Shown here: in pieces, positions 1 to 7,404 of the stretch
How the letters are laid out: each line of letters opens with the position of its first letter
Numbering within the stretch: the stretch's first letter is position 1
DNA from: Myxococcales bacterium
GTDB lineage: Bacteria > Myxococcota > Myxococcia > Myxococcales > Myxococcaceae
Reading direction: 5' to 3'
Assembly (NCBI GenBank): GCA_030681895.1
Contig: JAUXRI010000168.1
Coordinates: 1 to 34,063 of the forward strand
DNA length: 34,063 nucleotides
Translations under genes and position numbers: made by a program
Notes under the pieces: model-generated
Databases searched by the model: none
What the model was told of the DNA's origin: nothing
The model's input: the letters and a program-made list of their open reading frames with translations, nothing else

Positions 1-561
1 GACGCCTTCCTGTGCGCGGCGCGCGGCGTGTCGCTCGGCATCTACACCGGCATTCTGCTCGGCAGTCTCGGCGCCAGGCCGTTGTGGAACAGCGCCATCC
101 TCGGGCCGCTCTTCTTGTTCTCGGGGCTCTCGACCGCCGCGGCGTCACTCCACCTGCTCTCGATGTGGAGCGCACGAGGTGAGAAGAAGAGCGTCTTCGG
201 CGACGCGATGCTCGGCGGCTTCTTCCGGCTGCTGGACCCGAAGGCCGGCGGCGAGGTGATGCTCCGCGCCGACACGTCGTTCCTCACCATCGAGCTGGGC
301 ATTCTCGGCCTGTGGCTGCTCGGGCTCGTGACCGCGACCTCGGTGCATCGGCAGGCAGCAGGGTTGCTGCTCTCGGGTGACTACGCGCCGGCCTTCTGGG
401 CGCTGGTGGTGTTCACCGGCATCCTCACGCCGCTCTTCATTCAGGCGGCGGAGCTCGGCGGGAAGATTCGGCACACGGCGGCGCCCGCGGTGCTGGTGAT
501 CGTCGGCGGCTTCGCGCTTCGGTGGATTCTCGTCTCGGCTGGGCAGACCAGCCATTGGTGA
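1..561 (+). CDS. NrfD/PsrC-type membrane subunit, 3' part
   Basis: This is the C-terminal part of a polytopic membrane protein; the reading frame is open from base 1, so the true start lies outside the window. The segment YTGILLGSLGARPLWNSAI followed by a 'FLFSGLSTAAA' helix is characteristic of NrfD/PsrC proteins, which exchange electrons with the quinone pool for a periplasmic or cytoplasmic iron-sulfur/molybdopterin partner. Three further hydrophobic helices follow (roughly codons 100-120, 130-150 and 160-180), and the protein ends on the last helix as expected. The next gene starts 14 bases downstream and encodes a sulfur transporter, so a polysulfide, thiosulfate or tetrathionate role is plausible, but this is inference because the catalytic subunits are not in view. 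Family call is firm; substrate is unknown. Confidence 0.85.
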   Translation, partial: DAFLCAARGVSLGIYTGILLGSLGARPLWNSAILGPLFLFSGLSTAAASLHLLSMWSARGEKKSVFGDAMLGGFFRLLDPKAGGEVMLRADTSFLTIELGILGLWLLGLVTATSVHRQAAGLLLSGDYAPAFWALVVFTGILTPLFIQAAELGGKIRHTAAPAVLVIVGGFALRWILVSAGQTSHW

Positions 562-575
562 ATGGAGCACACGTC

Positions 576-1097
576 ATGTCTCAGGAATCGCATTCACCCC
601 GGCCGTACATGAACCCCTACTTCGCGGGCCTGGGCCTCGGCCTCGTGCTCCTCGCGGCGTTCGTCACGATGGGCCGCGGGCTCGGAGGCTCGAGCGCCTT
701 CGCGTCGGCTGCAGGGGCGCTCGTCACGTCGGTCGCGCCAGGCACCGCCCAGACGAACAGCTACTGGGCGAGCTTCGTCGGCGCGAACCCGTTCAAGGAG
801 TGGCTCGTCTTCCAGGTCATCGGCATGTTCGTCGGCGGGCTCATCTCAGGCCTGCTCGCCAACCGTGTGAGCTTCGTCGTCGAGCGGGGGCCGCGCTTCA
901 CGCTGGTGAAACGCCTCGTCTTCGCCTTCGTGGGCGGCGGCATCATGGCCTTCGGCGCGAAGGTCGCGTCGGGGTGCACGAGTGGTCAGGCCCTCACGGG
1001 TGGCTCGCTCCTCAACCTCGGTAGCTGGGCCTTCATGATGGCCATGTTCGGCGGCGCGTATGGCGCAGCCTGGTTCCTCCGCAAGCAGTGGATCTGA
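576..1097 (+). CDS. YeeE/YedE family sulfur transporter, short
   Basis: A 173-residue membrane protein with four to five hydrophobic segments. The YeeE/YedE (DUF395) signature is the Gly-rich helix with a cysteine in 'ASGCTSGQALTGGS' (Cys134), the type of residue that passes thiosulfate sulfur along in characterised family members such as TsuA. I chose the ATG at 576 because a TGGAG Shine-Dalgarno sequence lies 8 bases upstream and the protein then starts just before the first helix; an in-frame ATG at 522 would lie inside the preceding gene. It is half the length of TsuA-type proteins, and half-length family members often occur as adjacent pairs, as here. It sits between the NrfD gene and the longer paralog in an apparent operon. 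Confidence 0.88.
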   Translation: MSQESHSPRPYMNPYFAGLGLGLVLLAAFVTMGRGLGGSSAFASAAGALVTSVAPGTAQTNSYWASFVGANPFKEWLVFQVIGMFVGGLISGLLANRVSFVVERGPRFTLVKRLVFAFVGGGIMAFGAKVASGCTSGQALTGGSLLNLGSWAFMMAMFGGAYGAAWFLRKQWI

Positions 1098-1109
1098 AGG
1101 GAGAACGCC

Positions 1110-2366
1110 ATGGACGCCCCGTTCTACAAGTTCGGTCTCTTCGGCGAGAACACCTCGCTCCTCGTCGCCTTCGCCATCGGCCTCGGGTTCGGCTTCTTCC
1201 TCGAGCGCGCTGGCTTCGGCAGCGGCAACAAGCTCGCGCGGCAGTTCTACTTTCGCGACATGGCGGTGCTGAAGGTGATGTTCACCGCCATCGTCACCGC
1301 GATGCTCGGCGTGTACTGGCTCTCGCGCGTCGGCTTCCTCGACCTCTCGCAGGTGTACCTGGTGCCCACGCACCTCTGGGCGCAGACGCTCGGAGGCATC
1401 GTGCTTGGCATCGGCTTCGTGGTGGGCGGTTACTGCCCGGGCACCTCGGTGGTGGCGGCGGCGACAGGTCGCGTCGACGCGATGCTCTACATGCTCGGCA
1501 TGTTCGCCGGCATGGTGGTGGTCGGCTTCGCGATGCCGTCGCTCGAGGGGTTCTTGAACGCTGCCGACTTCGGGCAGGTGACGCTCGCGACGCAGTGGAA
1601 CATCTCGTACGGCGTGCTCGTCGCGTTGGTGGTGCTGATGGCGGCTGGAGCCTTCCTCGCATCGGAGTGGGCCGAGGTGAAGACCGGCAGTCAGCCGCGC
1701 GCGACCCAGCCGCTGCTCGGCGCGAAGGGCCTCACGCGCTCACGCCGGCTGGTGCTGGGTTTCGTCGGGCTGGGCATCTTCGCGGCGATGGCGGGCACGC
1801 CGTATCGAGGGGCCGACGTGCAGGTCCGCGCGCAGGAACTGACGCAGGTGGTCTCTCGGGAGGCCGATCACGTGACGGTGGAGGATCTCGCCGACCGCCT
1901 CATCGCAGGCACCGAAGTGCCGCGGCTCGTCGACCTGCGGGAGCCCGATGTCTTCGCGCGCTACCACCTGCCCGGCGCAGAGAACCTGCCGATGGCGAAG
2001 CTCTCGTCGGCCGACTGGAGAGCGGACGAGACGGTGTTGATCTACTCGGGCACCGACGAACGCGCCGCGCAGGCGTGGGTGCTGCTCAAGGCGCGCCGGC
2101 TCCCGCGCGTGTACACGGTCAAAGGAGGCATCGAGGCGTGGAACGATCGCGTCCTGTTCCCCCGCATCGCAGAGAGCCCGTCAGCGACGGATCTGAACGA
2201 CGTGAACAAGAAGATCTCCGTGGCGAAGCACTTCGGTGGCCAGCCTCGTGGAGGCTCCGCGCAGACCGAGGTGAAGGGCACGCCGATGCCGTTGCCGCCG
2301 CCCCCAGCCGAGGTGCCTGCCGGTGCCGCGCCGGTGAAGAAGAAGGCGAAAAAAGAGGGCTGCTGA
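1110..2366 (+). CDS. YeeE/YedE sulfur transporter fused to rhodanese-like domain
   Basis: A 418-residue fusion. Residues 1-185 form a second YeeE/YedE half with the conserved 'GGYCPGTSVV' cysteine motif (Cys109). A further hydrophobic segment at about 213-229 is followed by a rhodanese fold at about 255-350 ('LVDLREPDVFARYHLPGA', then 'VYTVKGGIEAW'). In active rhodaneses the loop after the central strand starts with the catalytic cysteine; here that position is Ser313 in 'IYSGTDERAA', so sulfurtransferase activity is doubtful. The tail is Pro-rich, then Lys-rich and ends in a cysteine (KKKAKKEGC). A GGGAGAA ribosome-binding site precedes the ATG, 12 bases after the previous stop. It ends six bases from the convergent cytochrome gene. 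Probably imports or channels reduced sulfur together with its upstream paralog; that function is inferred from family. Confidence 0.88.
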   Translation: MDAPFYKFGLFGENTSLLVAFAIGLGFGFFLERAGFGSGNKLARQFYFRDMAVLKVMFTAIVTAMLGVYWLSRVGFLDLSQVYLVPTHLWAQTLGGIVLGIGFVVGGYCPGTSVVAAATGRVDAMLYMLGMFAGMVVVGFAMPSLEGFLNAADFGQVTLATQWNISYGVLVALVVLMAAGAFLASEWAEVKTGSQPRATQPLLGAKGLTRSRRLVLGFVGLGIFAAMAGTPYRGADVQVRAQELTQVVSREADHVTVEDLADRLIAGTEVPRLVDLREPDVFARYHLPGAENLPMAKLSSADWRADETVLIYSGTDERAAQAWVLLKARRLPRVYTVKGGIEAWNDRVLFPRIAESPSATDLNDVNKKISVAKHFGGQPRGGSAQTEVKGTPMPLPPPPAEVPAGAAPVKKKAKKEGC

Positions 2367-2372
2367 GCCTCG

Positions 2373-3992
2373 TCACGGAACGGCCGAGAGGATTCGCAGC
2401 TGCTCGGCCACCGTGAAGGGGCGGGTGTTCTCTCGAGTGGTGGAGTCGAAGCCACGCGTCTTCAAGAAGCCGATCCACGCGTCTTCGGGCAGCCCGTCTT
2501 CCGCGCGAAGGGGAAACCGCGGCACGAAGCTCCAGGTGCGCCCGTCGAAGCGCAGGGCTCCGCGGCCGTAGCCGAGCGTGACCGGATCGTGATGGCAGCC
2601 TTCGCAGCTGCGCACCTCACGTCGCACCGTGTGCGCGAACACCGGCGCGAAGAGGCGGTGGAACTTCCCGTCGAGCGTCAGCACCATGCCTGGCGCGAAC
2701 TCCTCGATTCGGCGTCCTCCGTCGGCCAGCTCGCGCACGCCGAGTGAGGCTGGCTCGGCGAACACGTCACCGCCTTCTTCGAGCCACTCACCCGGCGCCT
2801 CGGCGTTCGCGAGCAGATCGAACATGCCGCCGTCGGCGTCGAAGCGCGTGTGGCACGAGACACACTGCGGCACCCACGCCTCGTGACAGCTGCCACACGA
2901 GAGCGCCTCGTGGCCCTTCTCCCGGCAGGCCTGGGTTGGTGCGCGCATCGGCGCCGTTCGACCCGAGTACTTGCCGGTGAGGAAGAGACCGCCATCGGCC
3001 ACGAAGGTGTTCACCAGCGCCACGCCGCTCTTCTGCACGGTAAGGAACCGGCGGCCTCGAGTCGCGAAGCCCTCGAGCGAGGCGACCTTCATCGACTCGG
3101 CGTCGAGCTCCTCGAGCGTGCGCGTGACCGGCGCTCCGAGGACGTGACAGTCGGTGCACTGGAGCGTCGATTGATCTTCGCGGTGCAGCGCTTCGGCGCC
3201 GTTGCCCATCACCTCCCACGAGCCGTGGCAGTCGACGCAGCCCATGCCGCGCTCGGCGTGCACGTCGCCGAGGCCCTGCTTCACGACGCGACCATCGGCG
3301 AGCGTGCGCAACGTCGCGGTGCCTGCGTCGCCAGTGAACTCCTGCCACCCGTCGATGTTGAGCGAGACGCGACCGCTGCGTGCGTGGCACCCGAAACAGG
3401 CGATCGGCTCGGGCTTGACCGAGAGGGCAGGGTGCACGTCGTGGCTCGCCGTTCGACGAAGGTGACAGGCCAGGCAGCCGCCACCGCGGGAGTTCTCGTC
3501 GAGCGGGCCGTAGTCGGTCTTCGTATTGCCCAGATGACACGATCCACAGAGGTTGCGCAGGTGCGAGTCGGCCCGCGAGTGTCCAAGCGCGGTGATGGGC
3601 GTGCGCGCGGTCGGCGTCGGCTGCTCACCGAAGACCCATCGGTCGACGCTCACCACGCCGTTCATGGTGGTCATGATGTTGGCGCGAAGCCGATGGGGGA
3701 GCGCGTCGTGACAGCCTGCCGACCCGCACGTGCGGTCCATGTCGTCGACGTTGCCGGGAATTCGAACGAGCCCTGCGTGGGCGATCGCCTTCTGGGTCGA
3801 GCGCGGTGCGCCGAGGTGACAGGCAGCGCAGCTCAGGCTCGCGTGCGATTCCTCGATGCCCGTCATGTTCGCGTGGCAACTCGCGCAGCCGTCTTCCGTC
3901 GCGGCGCTCGTGCCCTTCTCGTGTGAGACCCACGCCTGGAGCGCGACGCCGAGCACGACGGTGGCGGCGAGGAGGGCGGCGACCCGTTTCAT
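2373..3992 (-). CDS. Undecaheme c-type cytochrome, exported
   Basis: A 539-residue exported multiheme protein. The N-terminus (MKRVAALLAATVVLGVALQA) is a signal peptide or signal anchor. Ten CXXCH heme sites are visible at residues 36, 55, 149, 173, 199, 252, 279, 366, 377 and 463, plus a CX4CH site at 89-95 (CGSAGCH), giving up to eleven hemes. Additional histidines (for example H50, H72, H138, H144) could be distal ligands. The cysteine pattern is of the cytochrome c3/multiheme type but I do not recognise a named family. The gene starts one base after the stop of the RlmM-like gene and converges on the sulfur-transport operon. A role in periplasmic electron transfer with the neighbouring NrfD quinol protein is plausible but inferred. 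Confidence 0.9.
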   Translation of the reverse strand: MKRVAALLAATVVLGVALQAWVSHEKGTSAATEDGCASCHANMTGIEESHASLSCAACHLGAPRSTQKAIAHAGLVRIPGNVDDMDRTCGSAGCHDALPHRLRANIMTTMNGVVSVDRWVFGEQPTPTARTPITALGHSRADSHLRNLCGSCHLGNTKTDYGPLDENSRGGGCLACHLRRTASHDVHPALSVKPEPIACFGCHARSGRVSLNIDGWQEFTGDAGTATLRTLADGRVVKQGLGDVHAERGMGCVDCHGSWEVMGNGAEALHREDQSTLQCTDCHVLGAPVTRTLEELDAESMKVASLEGFATRGRRFLTVQKSGVALVNTFVADGGLFLTGKYSGRTAPMRAPTQACREKGHEALSCGSCHEAWVPQCVSCHTRFDADGGMFDLLANAEAPGEWLEEGGDVFAEPASLGVRELADGGRRIEEFAPGMVLTLDGKFHRLFAPVFAHTVRREVRSCEGCHHDPVTLGYGRGALRFDGRTWSFVPRFPLRAEDGLPEDAWIGFLKTRGFDSTTRENTRPFTVAEQLRILSAVP

Positions 3993-3993
3993 G

Positions 3994-5133
3994 TCAGGTG
4001 TTCGGCCCGCGCACGGCCTGCACCGTCACCTCATCGCGGTCATGGTACAGCTGGCGAAGGTGCACGTTGCTCCAGCCGCCGGCTTCGAGCGTGGCGCGCA
4101 TGCGAAGCACCATCGGCAGCTTGTCCTTCATCGGCAGTTTGATGTTCGCGACCATCTGCGTCGCCCACCGGTTCCGCGCCCACTTCGCGAGCAGCTGCGC
4201 CACCTCGAGCGGGCGCCAGGCCATGTCGCAGAACAGCCAGTCGCAGGGCTCGTCGGGCGCGAAGGCGAACGCGGTCTGATGAAAGTGACGAACGCGCGGG
4301 TGCTTCGCGACGTCGGGCGCGAGCAGGCCGGTGTCGACGCTCCAGACGCGGGCGCCACGCTCGAGGAGCCGACGGGTCCAGCCTCCGGGCGCGGAGCCGA
4401 GATCGACGCAGAGGTCGCCTTTGCCCGGAGAGACGCCGACCCACTCGAGCGCCTCGTCGAGCTTCATGGCGGCGCGTGACGGCGCAGCGGCGGTGCGCTT
4501 CATGCGGGCGCGGCCACCGGGCGCGAGCGAGAGCGCCACCCGTGCTCCGATGGACCCCACTGCCGCCGTGTGCGGGGCGACGAGACAGACCTGTCCGAGC
4601 GAGGCGCCGCTCTCGAACGCGGACCACGGCGTCGACGGGTCCTTGATGCCGTCTCGCAGCGCGTTGATGGTCGACTCCCATGCGATGCACTCGCCCGCGC
4701 GCGCGTTGCCGGCATCCGTGTCGGGCACCCAGACCTGCACCCGGCTGGGGTGCTGCGGGAGCGCCGCGGCGGCCTCTTGTGGCGTCCTCACCAGCGCGTC
4801 GATGCGAAAGCCCATGCGCGCGAAGGTGGGCGGCGTCGCGGGCTGGCGATCGGTCTCGACCAGGCCCGAGCCCAGCACCGTGGCGCTGCACTTCTGCCAG
4901 CACAGCTCTTCGAACAGCTGCGCTTCGAAGCCGTCGCGGCAGGTCCACAGCCACTTGCCGACGGTCGGGAGTGTCGCGAGCTTCGCGATGGGTGGAATCT
5001 TCACGCGGCCCGGCAACATGACGGTGGCGACGGGCGGGCGCGGGTCACGCGTCGGGGCCCGGCGCTCCTCCCGGTCTGGACGGCGCCGTCCCTTCTCGTC
5101 GCGGCGGTTCGTCTTGTGGTGTCCCTTACGCAT
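3994..5133 (-). CDS. rlmM: RlmM-like 23S rRNA 2'-O-ribose methyltransferase
   Basis: A 379-residue protein with a THUMP-like N-terminal half and a C-terminal FtsJ-type SAM-dependent methyltransferase. The AdoMet loop is 'DLGSAPGGWT' (244-253), preceded by 'PSRAAMKLDEAL'. The K-D-K-E tetrad of ribose 2'-O-methyltransferases is present as Lys224, Asp303 (FCDMAW), Lys332 (NIKLPMKDK) and Glu368 (RDEVTV). This matches RlmM, which methylates cytidine 2498 of 23S rRNA in E. coli. The first 38 residues are strongly basic and low in complexity; translation could instead start at Met39 (base 5019). It lies upstream of, and one base from, the multiheme cytochrome gene, an unexpected pairing. Family call is strong; the exact rRNA site is inferred from homology. 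Confidence 0.9.
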   Translation of the reverse strand: MRKGHHKTNRRDEKGRRRPDREERRAPTRDPRPPVATVMLPGRVKIPPIAKLATLPTVGKWLWTCRDGFEAQLFEELCWQKCSATVLGSGLVETDRQPATPPTFARMGFRIDALVRTPQEAAAALPQHPSRVQVWVPDTDAGNARAGECIAWESTINALRDGIKDPSTPWSAFESGASLGQVCLVAPHTAAVGSIGARVALSLAPGGRARMKRTAAAPSRAAMKLDEALEWVGVSPGKGDLCVDLGSAPGGWTRRLLERGARVWSVDTGLLAPDVAKHPRVRHFHQTAFAFAPDEPCDWLFCDMAWRPLEVAQLLAKWARNRWATQMVANIKLPMKDKLPMVLRMRATLEAGGWSNVHLRQLYHDRDEVTVQAVRGPNT

Positions 5134-5203
5134 GCGCCGGCTGTAGCGCGGAACGTGCGTGCGCGCTCTTGGTCTCGTCGCGCGAAGCTGTCAGGACAGC
5201 CGC

Positions 5204-5770
5204 ATGAATCCCGTGCGCCTGGTCGGCCCGAGCGTCGTCTTGAGGGAGATCGAACCCGACGATTGGCGCGAGGCCCGGGTGCTCGACTCGGATCCCGAAG
5301 TGGTTCGGTACCAGACGAACGATGTGCTCGATGAGGCGGGCACGAAAGCGGCGCTGGCGCGAGCGATCGACTCCGCGAGCCTGGTGCCGCGCACCGTCTA
5401 CGATCTCGCCATCTGCCTGCCGGGTGACGAGCGGTACGTCGGCCGCGCGGGCCTGGGCATCGGTCGACCGGAGCACCGCGAGGCGTCGGTCTGGTTTCAC
5501 TTGCGCCGTGATCACTGGGGACGCGGCCTCGCGACTGGCGCGTTGACTGCGCTGCTCGACTTCGGGTTCGGCGAGCTCGGGCTTCACCGCATCTTTGGAG
5601 ACTGTGACCCACGCAACCTGAACTCCGCCCGACTGATGGAGCGCGTCGGCATGGTGCGCGAGGCCCACTTTCGCGAGAACTACTGGGTGAAGGGTGAGTG
5701 GTGCGGGGCCTTCATCTACGCCGTGCTGGAGCAGGACTGGCGCACGCTGAACGCACGCAAGGTGCGGTAG
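5204..5770 (+). CDS. GNAT N-acetyltransferase, RimJ/RimL type
   Basis: A 188-residue acetyltransferase of the RimJ/RimL-like GNAT group. The N-terminal strand 'LVGPSVVLREIEPDDW' is typical, the acetyl-CoA loop is seen as 'RRDHWGRGLATGAL', and the C-terminal motif 'CDPRNLNSARLMERVGM' with 'REAHFRENYWVKGEW' closes the fold. These enzymes acetylate the N-terminal amine of ribosomal proteins or amino groups of small molecules; the substrate here cannot be told. I chose the ATG at 5204, with AGGA eight bases before it, over an in-frame start at 5159 that would add a non-conserved leader. It is divergent from the rRNA methyltransferase gene, with a 70-base spacer for both promoters. Confidence 0.88.
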   Translation: MNPVRLVGPSVVLREIEPDDWREARVLDSDPEVVRYQTNDVLDEAGTKAALARAIDSASLVPRTVYDLAICLPGDERYVGRAGLGIGRPEHREASVWFHLRRDHWGRGLATGALTALLDFGFGELGLHRIFGDCDPRNLNSARLMERVGMVREAHFRENYWVKGEWCGAFIYAVLEQDWRTLNARKVR

Positions 5771-5773
5771 GCT
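5768..5773 (+). promoter_or_regulatory. Possible -10 element (TAGGCT) of a leaderless gene
   Basis: TAGGCT lies exactly seven bases before the GTG at 5781, and no Shine-Dalgarno sequence is visible. A TANNNT hexamer about seven bases ahead of the start codon is the usual arrangement of leaderless bacterial transcripts. The same spacing and a near-identical hexamer (TACGCT) occur at 21017. No clear -35 was found. Confidence 0.35.
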
Positions 5774-5780
5774 CTGGCTC

Positions 5781-6167
5781 GTGACGCCGGAAGCGAAAGT
5801 AGCTCAGCAGCTCGACCGCGCTCGACGAGGGTGCCGTCTTGCGCGGGTTCGCGAAGAGGTCAGGGACAGCGCGCTCACTTGGCTCGAGGCGCACCCCAGC
5901 GGCATGCCTGATGTCGACGCGTGTTGGACCGAAGCGCTGCGCTCGCCTGGCTCGACCCTGGCCGATTTTCTCGAGCGTGACCTTCCGGTCGAGGCGTGGG
6001 CAGAGGGAGCTCCCACTCCGGTGCATCGTGTCGTCTCACCCGTTTCCGGACCTGTGGCGATGGACAGTCCCCCTGTAGCCTGGCGCGTCGTGCGCGACGC
6101 GGCTCGGTTGGTCGGCGAAGGCGAGCCGAGACGTCGACCTGTGGACGACTCCTGCCGACAAGGGTGA
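5781..6167 (+). CDS. Hypothetical protein preceding nucleotidyltransferase remnant
   Basis: A 128-residue open frame starting with GTG, not recognised. The first 75 residues look like a genuine helical protein (…SALTWLEAHPSGMPDVDACW…), while the last 45 are rich in Pro, Val and Arg and overlap, in another frame, the coding sequence of the nucleotidyltransferase remnant that follows. Third-position G/C is lower than in the surrounding housekeeping genes, which resembles the cassette at 21030-21834. It may be the partner gene of a two-gene cassette, or the real N-terminal part of one gene whose frame was broken between about 6000 and 6120. The first half is better supported than the second. Confidence 0.4.
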   Translation: MTPEAKVAQQLDRARRGCRLARVREEVRDSALTWLEAHPSGMPDVDACWTEALRSPGSTLADFLERDLPVEAWAEGAPTPVHRVVSPVSGPVAMDSPPVAWRVVRDAARLVGEGEPRRRPVDDSCRQG

Positions 6168-6534
6168 GGCCATCGAAGCTCTGATGGGTGAGCTGTCGTG
6201 GTACCACGAGAAGTTCTCGATTCACGCCGAGGTCTGGGGCCCCGAGACGTTCAAGGCTCCGCCGAAGTGGCGGGAGCGCGCCAAGCGTTTCTCGTTCGAC
6301 GACCTCGAGAAGGTTGCAGTCGTCTGCCCTCACCCGCACGACATCGTGCTCGCGAAGCTCGAGCGCATGGACCCGAAAGACCGGGTGCACATCGAGCAGG
6401 TCCTTCGCCAGATGCCGCTCACGCGTGCACAGCTCGACACGTTGGTCGCGGAGTACGAGGAGGTGCGCGAGGCGGATCGCGAAGCGCGCTTTCAACAGAA
6501 CCTGGCGTGGCTTCGCTCGCAGTTGACGAGCTGA
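6079..6534 (+). pseudogene. Broken DUF6036/AbiEii-like nucleotidyltransferase
   Basis: The frame through 6184-6534 (first ATG at 6184, 116 codons) ends with 'HDIVLAKLERMDPKDRVHIEQVL', typical of the C-terminal half of minimal nucleotidyltransferases. Reading upstream in the same frame gives '…ASCATRLGWSAKASRDVDLW' with the catalytic-type Asp-Val-Asp at 6130-6138. This conserved stretch has no start codon: the frame is closed by TAG at 6076 and contains no ATG, GTG or TTG before 6184. The ATG at 6184 would give a protein without the active site. I therefore read this as a gene broken by a stop or frameshift at about 6000-6078, or as a sequencing error there. The intact relative at 21253 shows what the full protein should look like. 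Confidence 0.6.
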
Positions 6535-6585
6535 CGTCCGGACGACCTCACTGACTCGGCCGCGTCACGTTGGTATGCGGACCTG

Positions 6586-7404
6586 ATGACAGTCGACCTC
6601 GACGCGTACTTCCGCCGCATCGGCTTCTCAGGAACTCGCGCACCGACCCGCGCCACGCTCGATGCCCTCTGCCTCGCGCACGTGAAGGCGATTCCGTTCG
6701 AGAACCTCGACGTGCTGCTCGGGCGGGGTGTCGACCTGTCCGACGAGGCGATCGATCGGAAGCTCGTTCACGGCGGGCGAGGCGGCTATTGCTTCGAGCA
6801 CAACACGCTCTTCTTCCGCGTCCTCACGGCTCTCGGCTTCGACACGCACCTGGTGAGCGCTCGTGTCCGGCTGCAGCGCCCGCGTGACTTCACGCCGCCT
6901 CGCACGCACGTCTTCAACGTCGTGTCGCTCGATGGCGAGCGCCTGGTGGCAGACGTCGGCGTCGGCGGCCTGTCACCGACGGCCTCGCTTCGGCTCGACA
7001 CCGACGAGGAGCAGTCGACCCCGCACGAGCCACGCCGCATCGTCCGTGAAGGCGCGCTGCTGTTTCACCAGGTGAAGCTGGGCGACACGTGGGCCGACGT
7101 CTGGGAGTCGACGCTCGAGGCGATGCCGCCGATCGATCGCGAGATCGCGAACTGGTTCACGAGCGCTCATCCCCAGTCGCACTTCAAGAACCGGCTGCTC
7201 GCGGCGCGTGCGCTCGACGATGGCGGGAGAGTGACGTTGCTCAACCGTGAGCTGACGATTCGCACCCGGACCTCAGCCGAGACCAGGACGATCGCAGACC
7301 CCGACGAGCTCCTCACCGTGCTCTCGACCCACTTCGCGCTGCAGTTCCCGGCAGGCAGCCGCTTCGAAGGCCCGCCGTTCGAGTGGAGCGCTACGGCACG
7401 TTGA
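6586..7404 (+). CDS. nat: Arylamine N-acetyltransferase
   Basis: A 272-residue arylamine N-acetyltransferase, which moves an acetyl group from acetyl-CoA to arylamines or arylhydrazines through a cysteine thioester. The catalytic triad is complete and at the family's usual spacing: Cys69 in 'HGGRGGYCFEHN', His108 in 'PPRTHVFNVV' and Asp123 in 'LVADVGVGG'. The length is normal for bacterial NATs. The ATG at 6586 has no clear Shine-Dalgarno sequence; a TATG-containing segment lies at 6574-6579, so short-leader transcription is possible. Its last 14 bases overlap the end of the convergent lipoprotein gene. Some NATs act in natural-product chemistry, but no biosynthetic cluster is visible here. 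Confidence 0.95.
   Translation: MTVDLDAYFRRIGFSGTRAPTRATLDALCLAHVKAIPFENLDVLLGRGVDLSDEAIDRKLVHGGRGGYCFEHNTLFFRVLTALGFDTHLVSARVRLQRPRDFTPPRTHVFNVVSLDGERLVADVGVGGLSPTASLRLDTDEEQSTPHEPRRIVREGALLFHQVKLGDTWADVWESTLEAMPPIDREIANWFTSAHPQSHFKNRLLAARALDDGGRVTLLNRELTIRTRTSAETRTIADPDELLTVLSTHFALQFPAGSRFEGPPFEWSATAR

Noticed and set aside
1..561. Alternative complex III (ActC) as identity of the NrfD-type fragment.
   Set aside because: The downstream genes are sulfur transporters, not actD/actE/actF-type genes; without the upstream genes the narrower call cannot be supported.
1088..2416. A 442-codon frame overlapping the YeeE-rhodanese gene on the same strand.
   Set aside because: Its translation is dominated by Arg, Ala and Gly and has no domain; the overlapping frame has clear family motifs and a ribosome-binding site.
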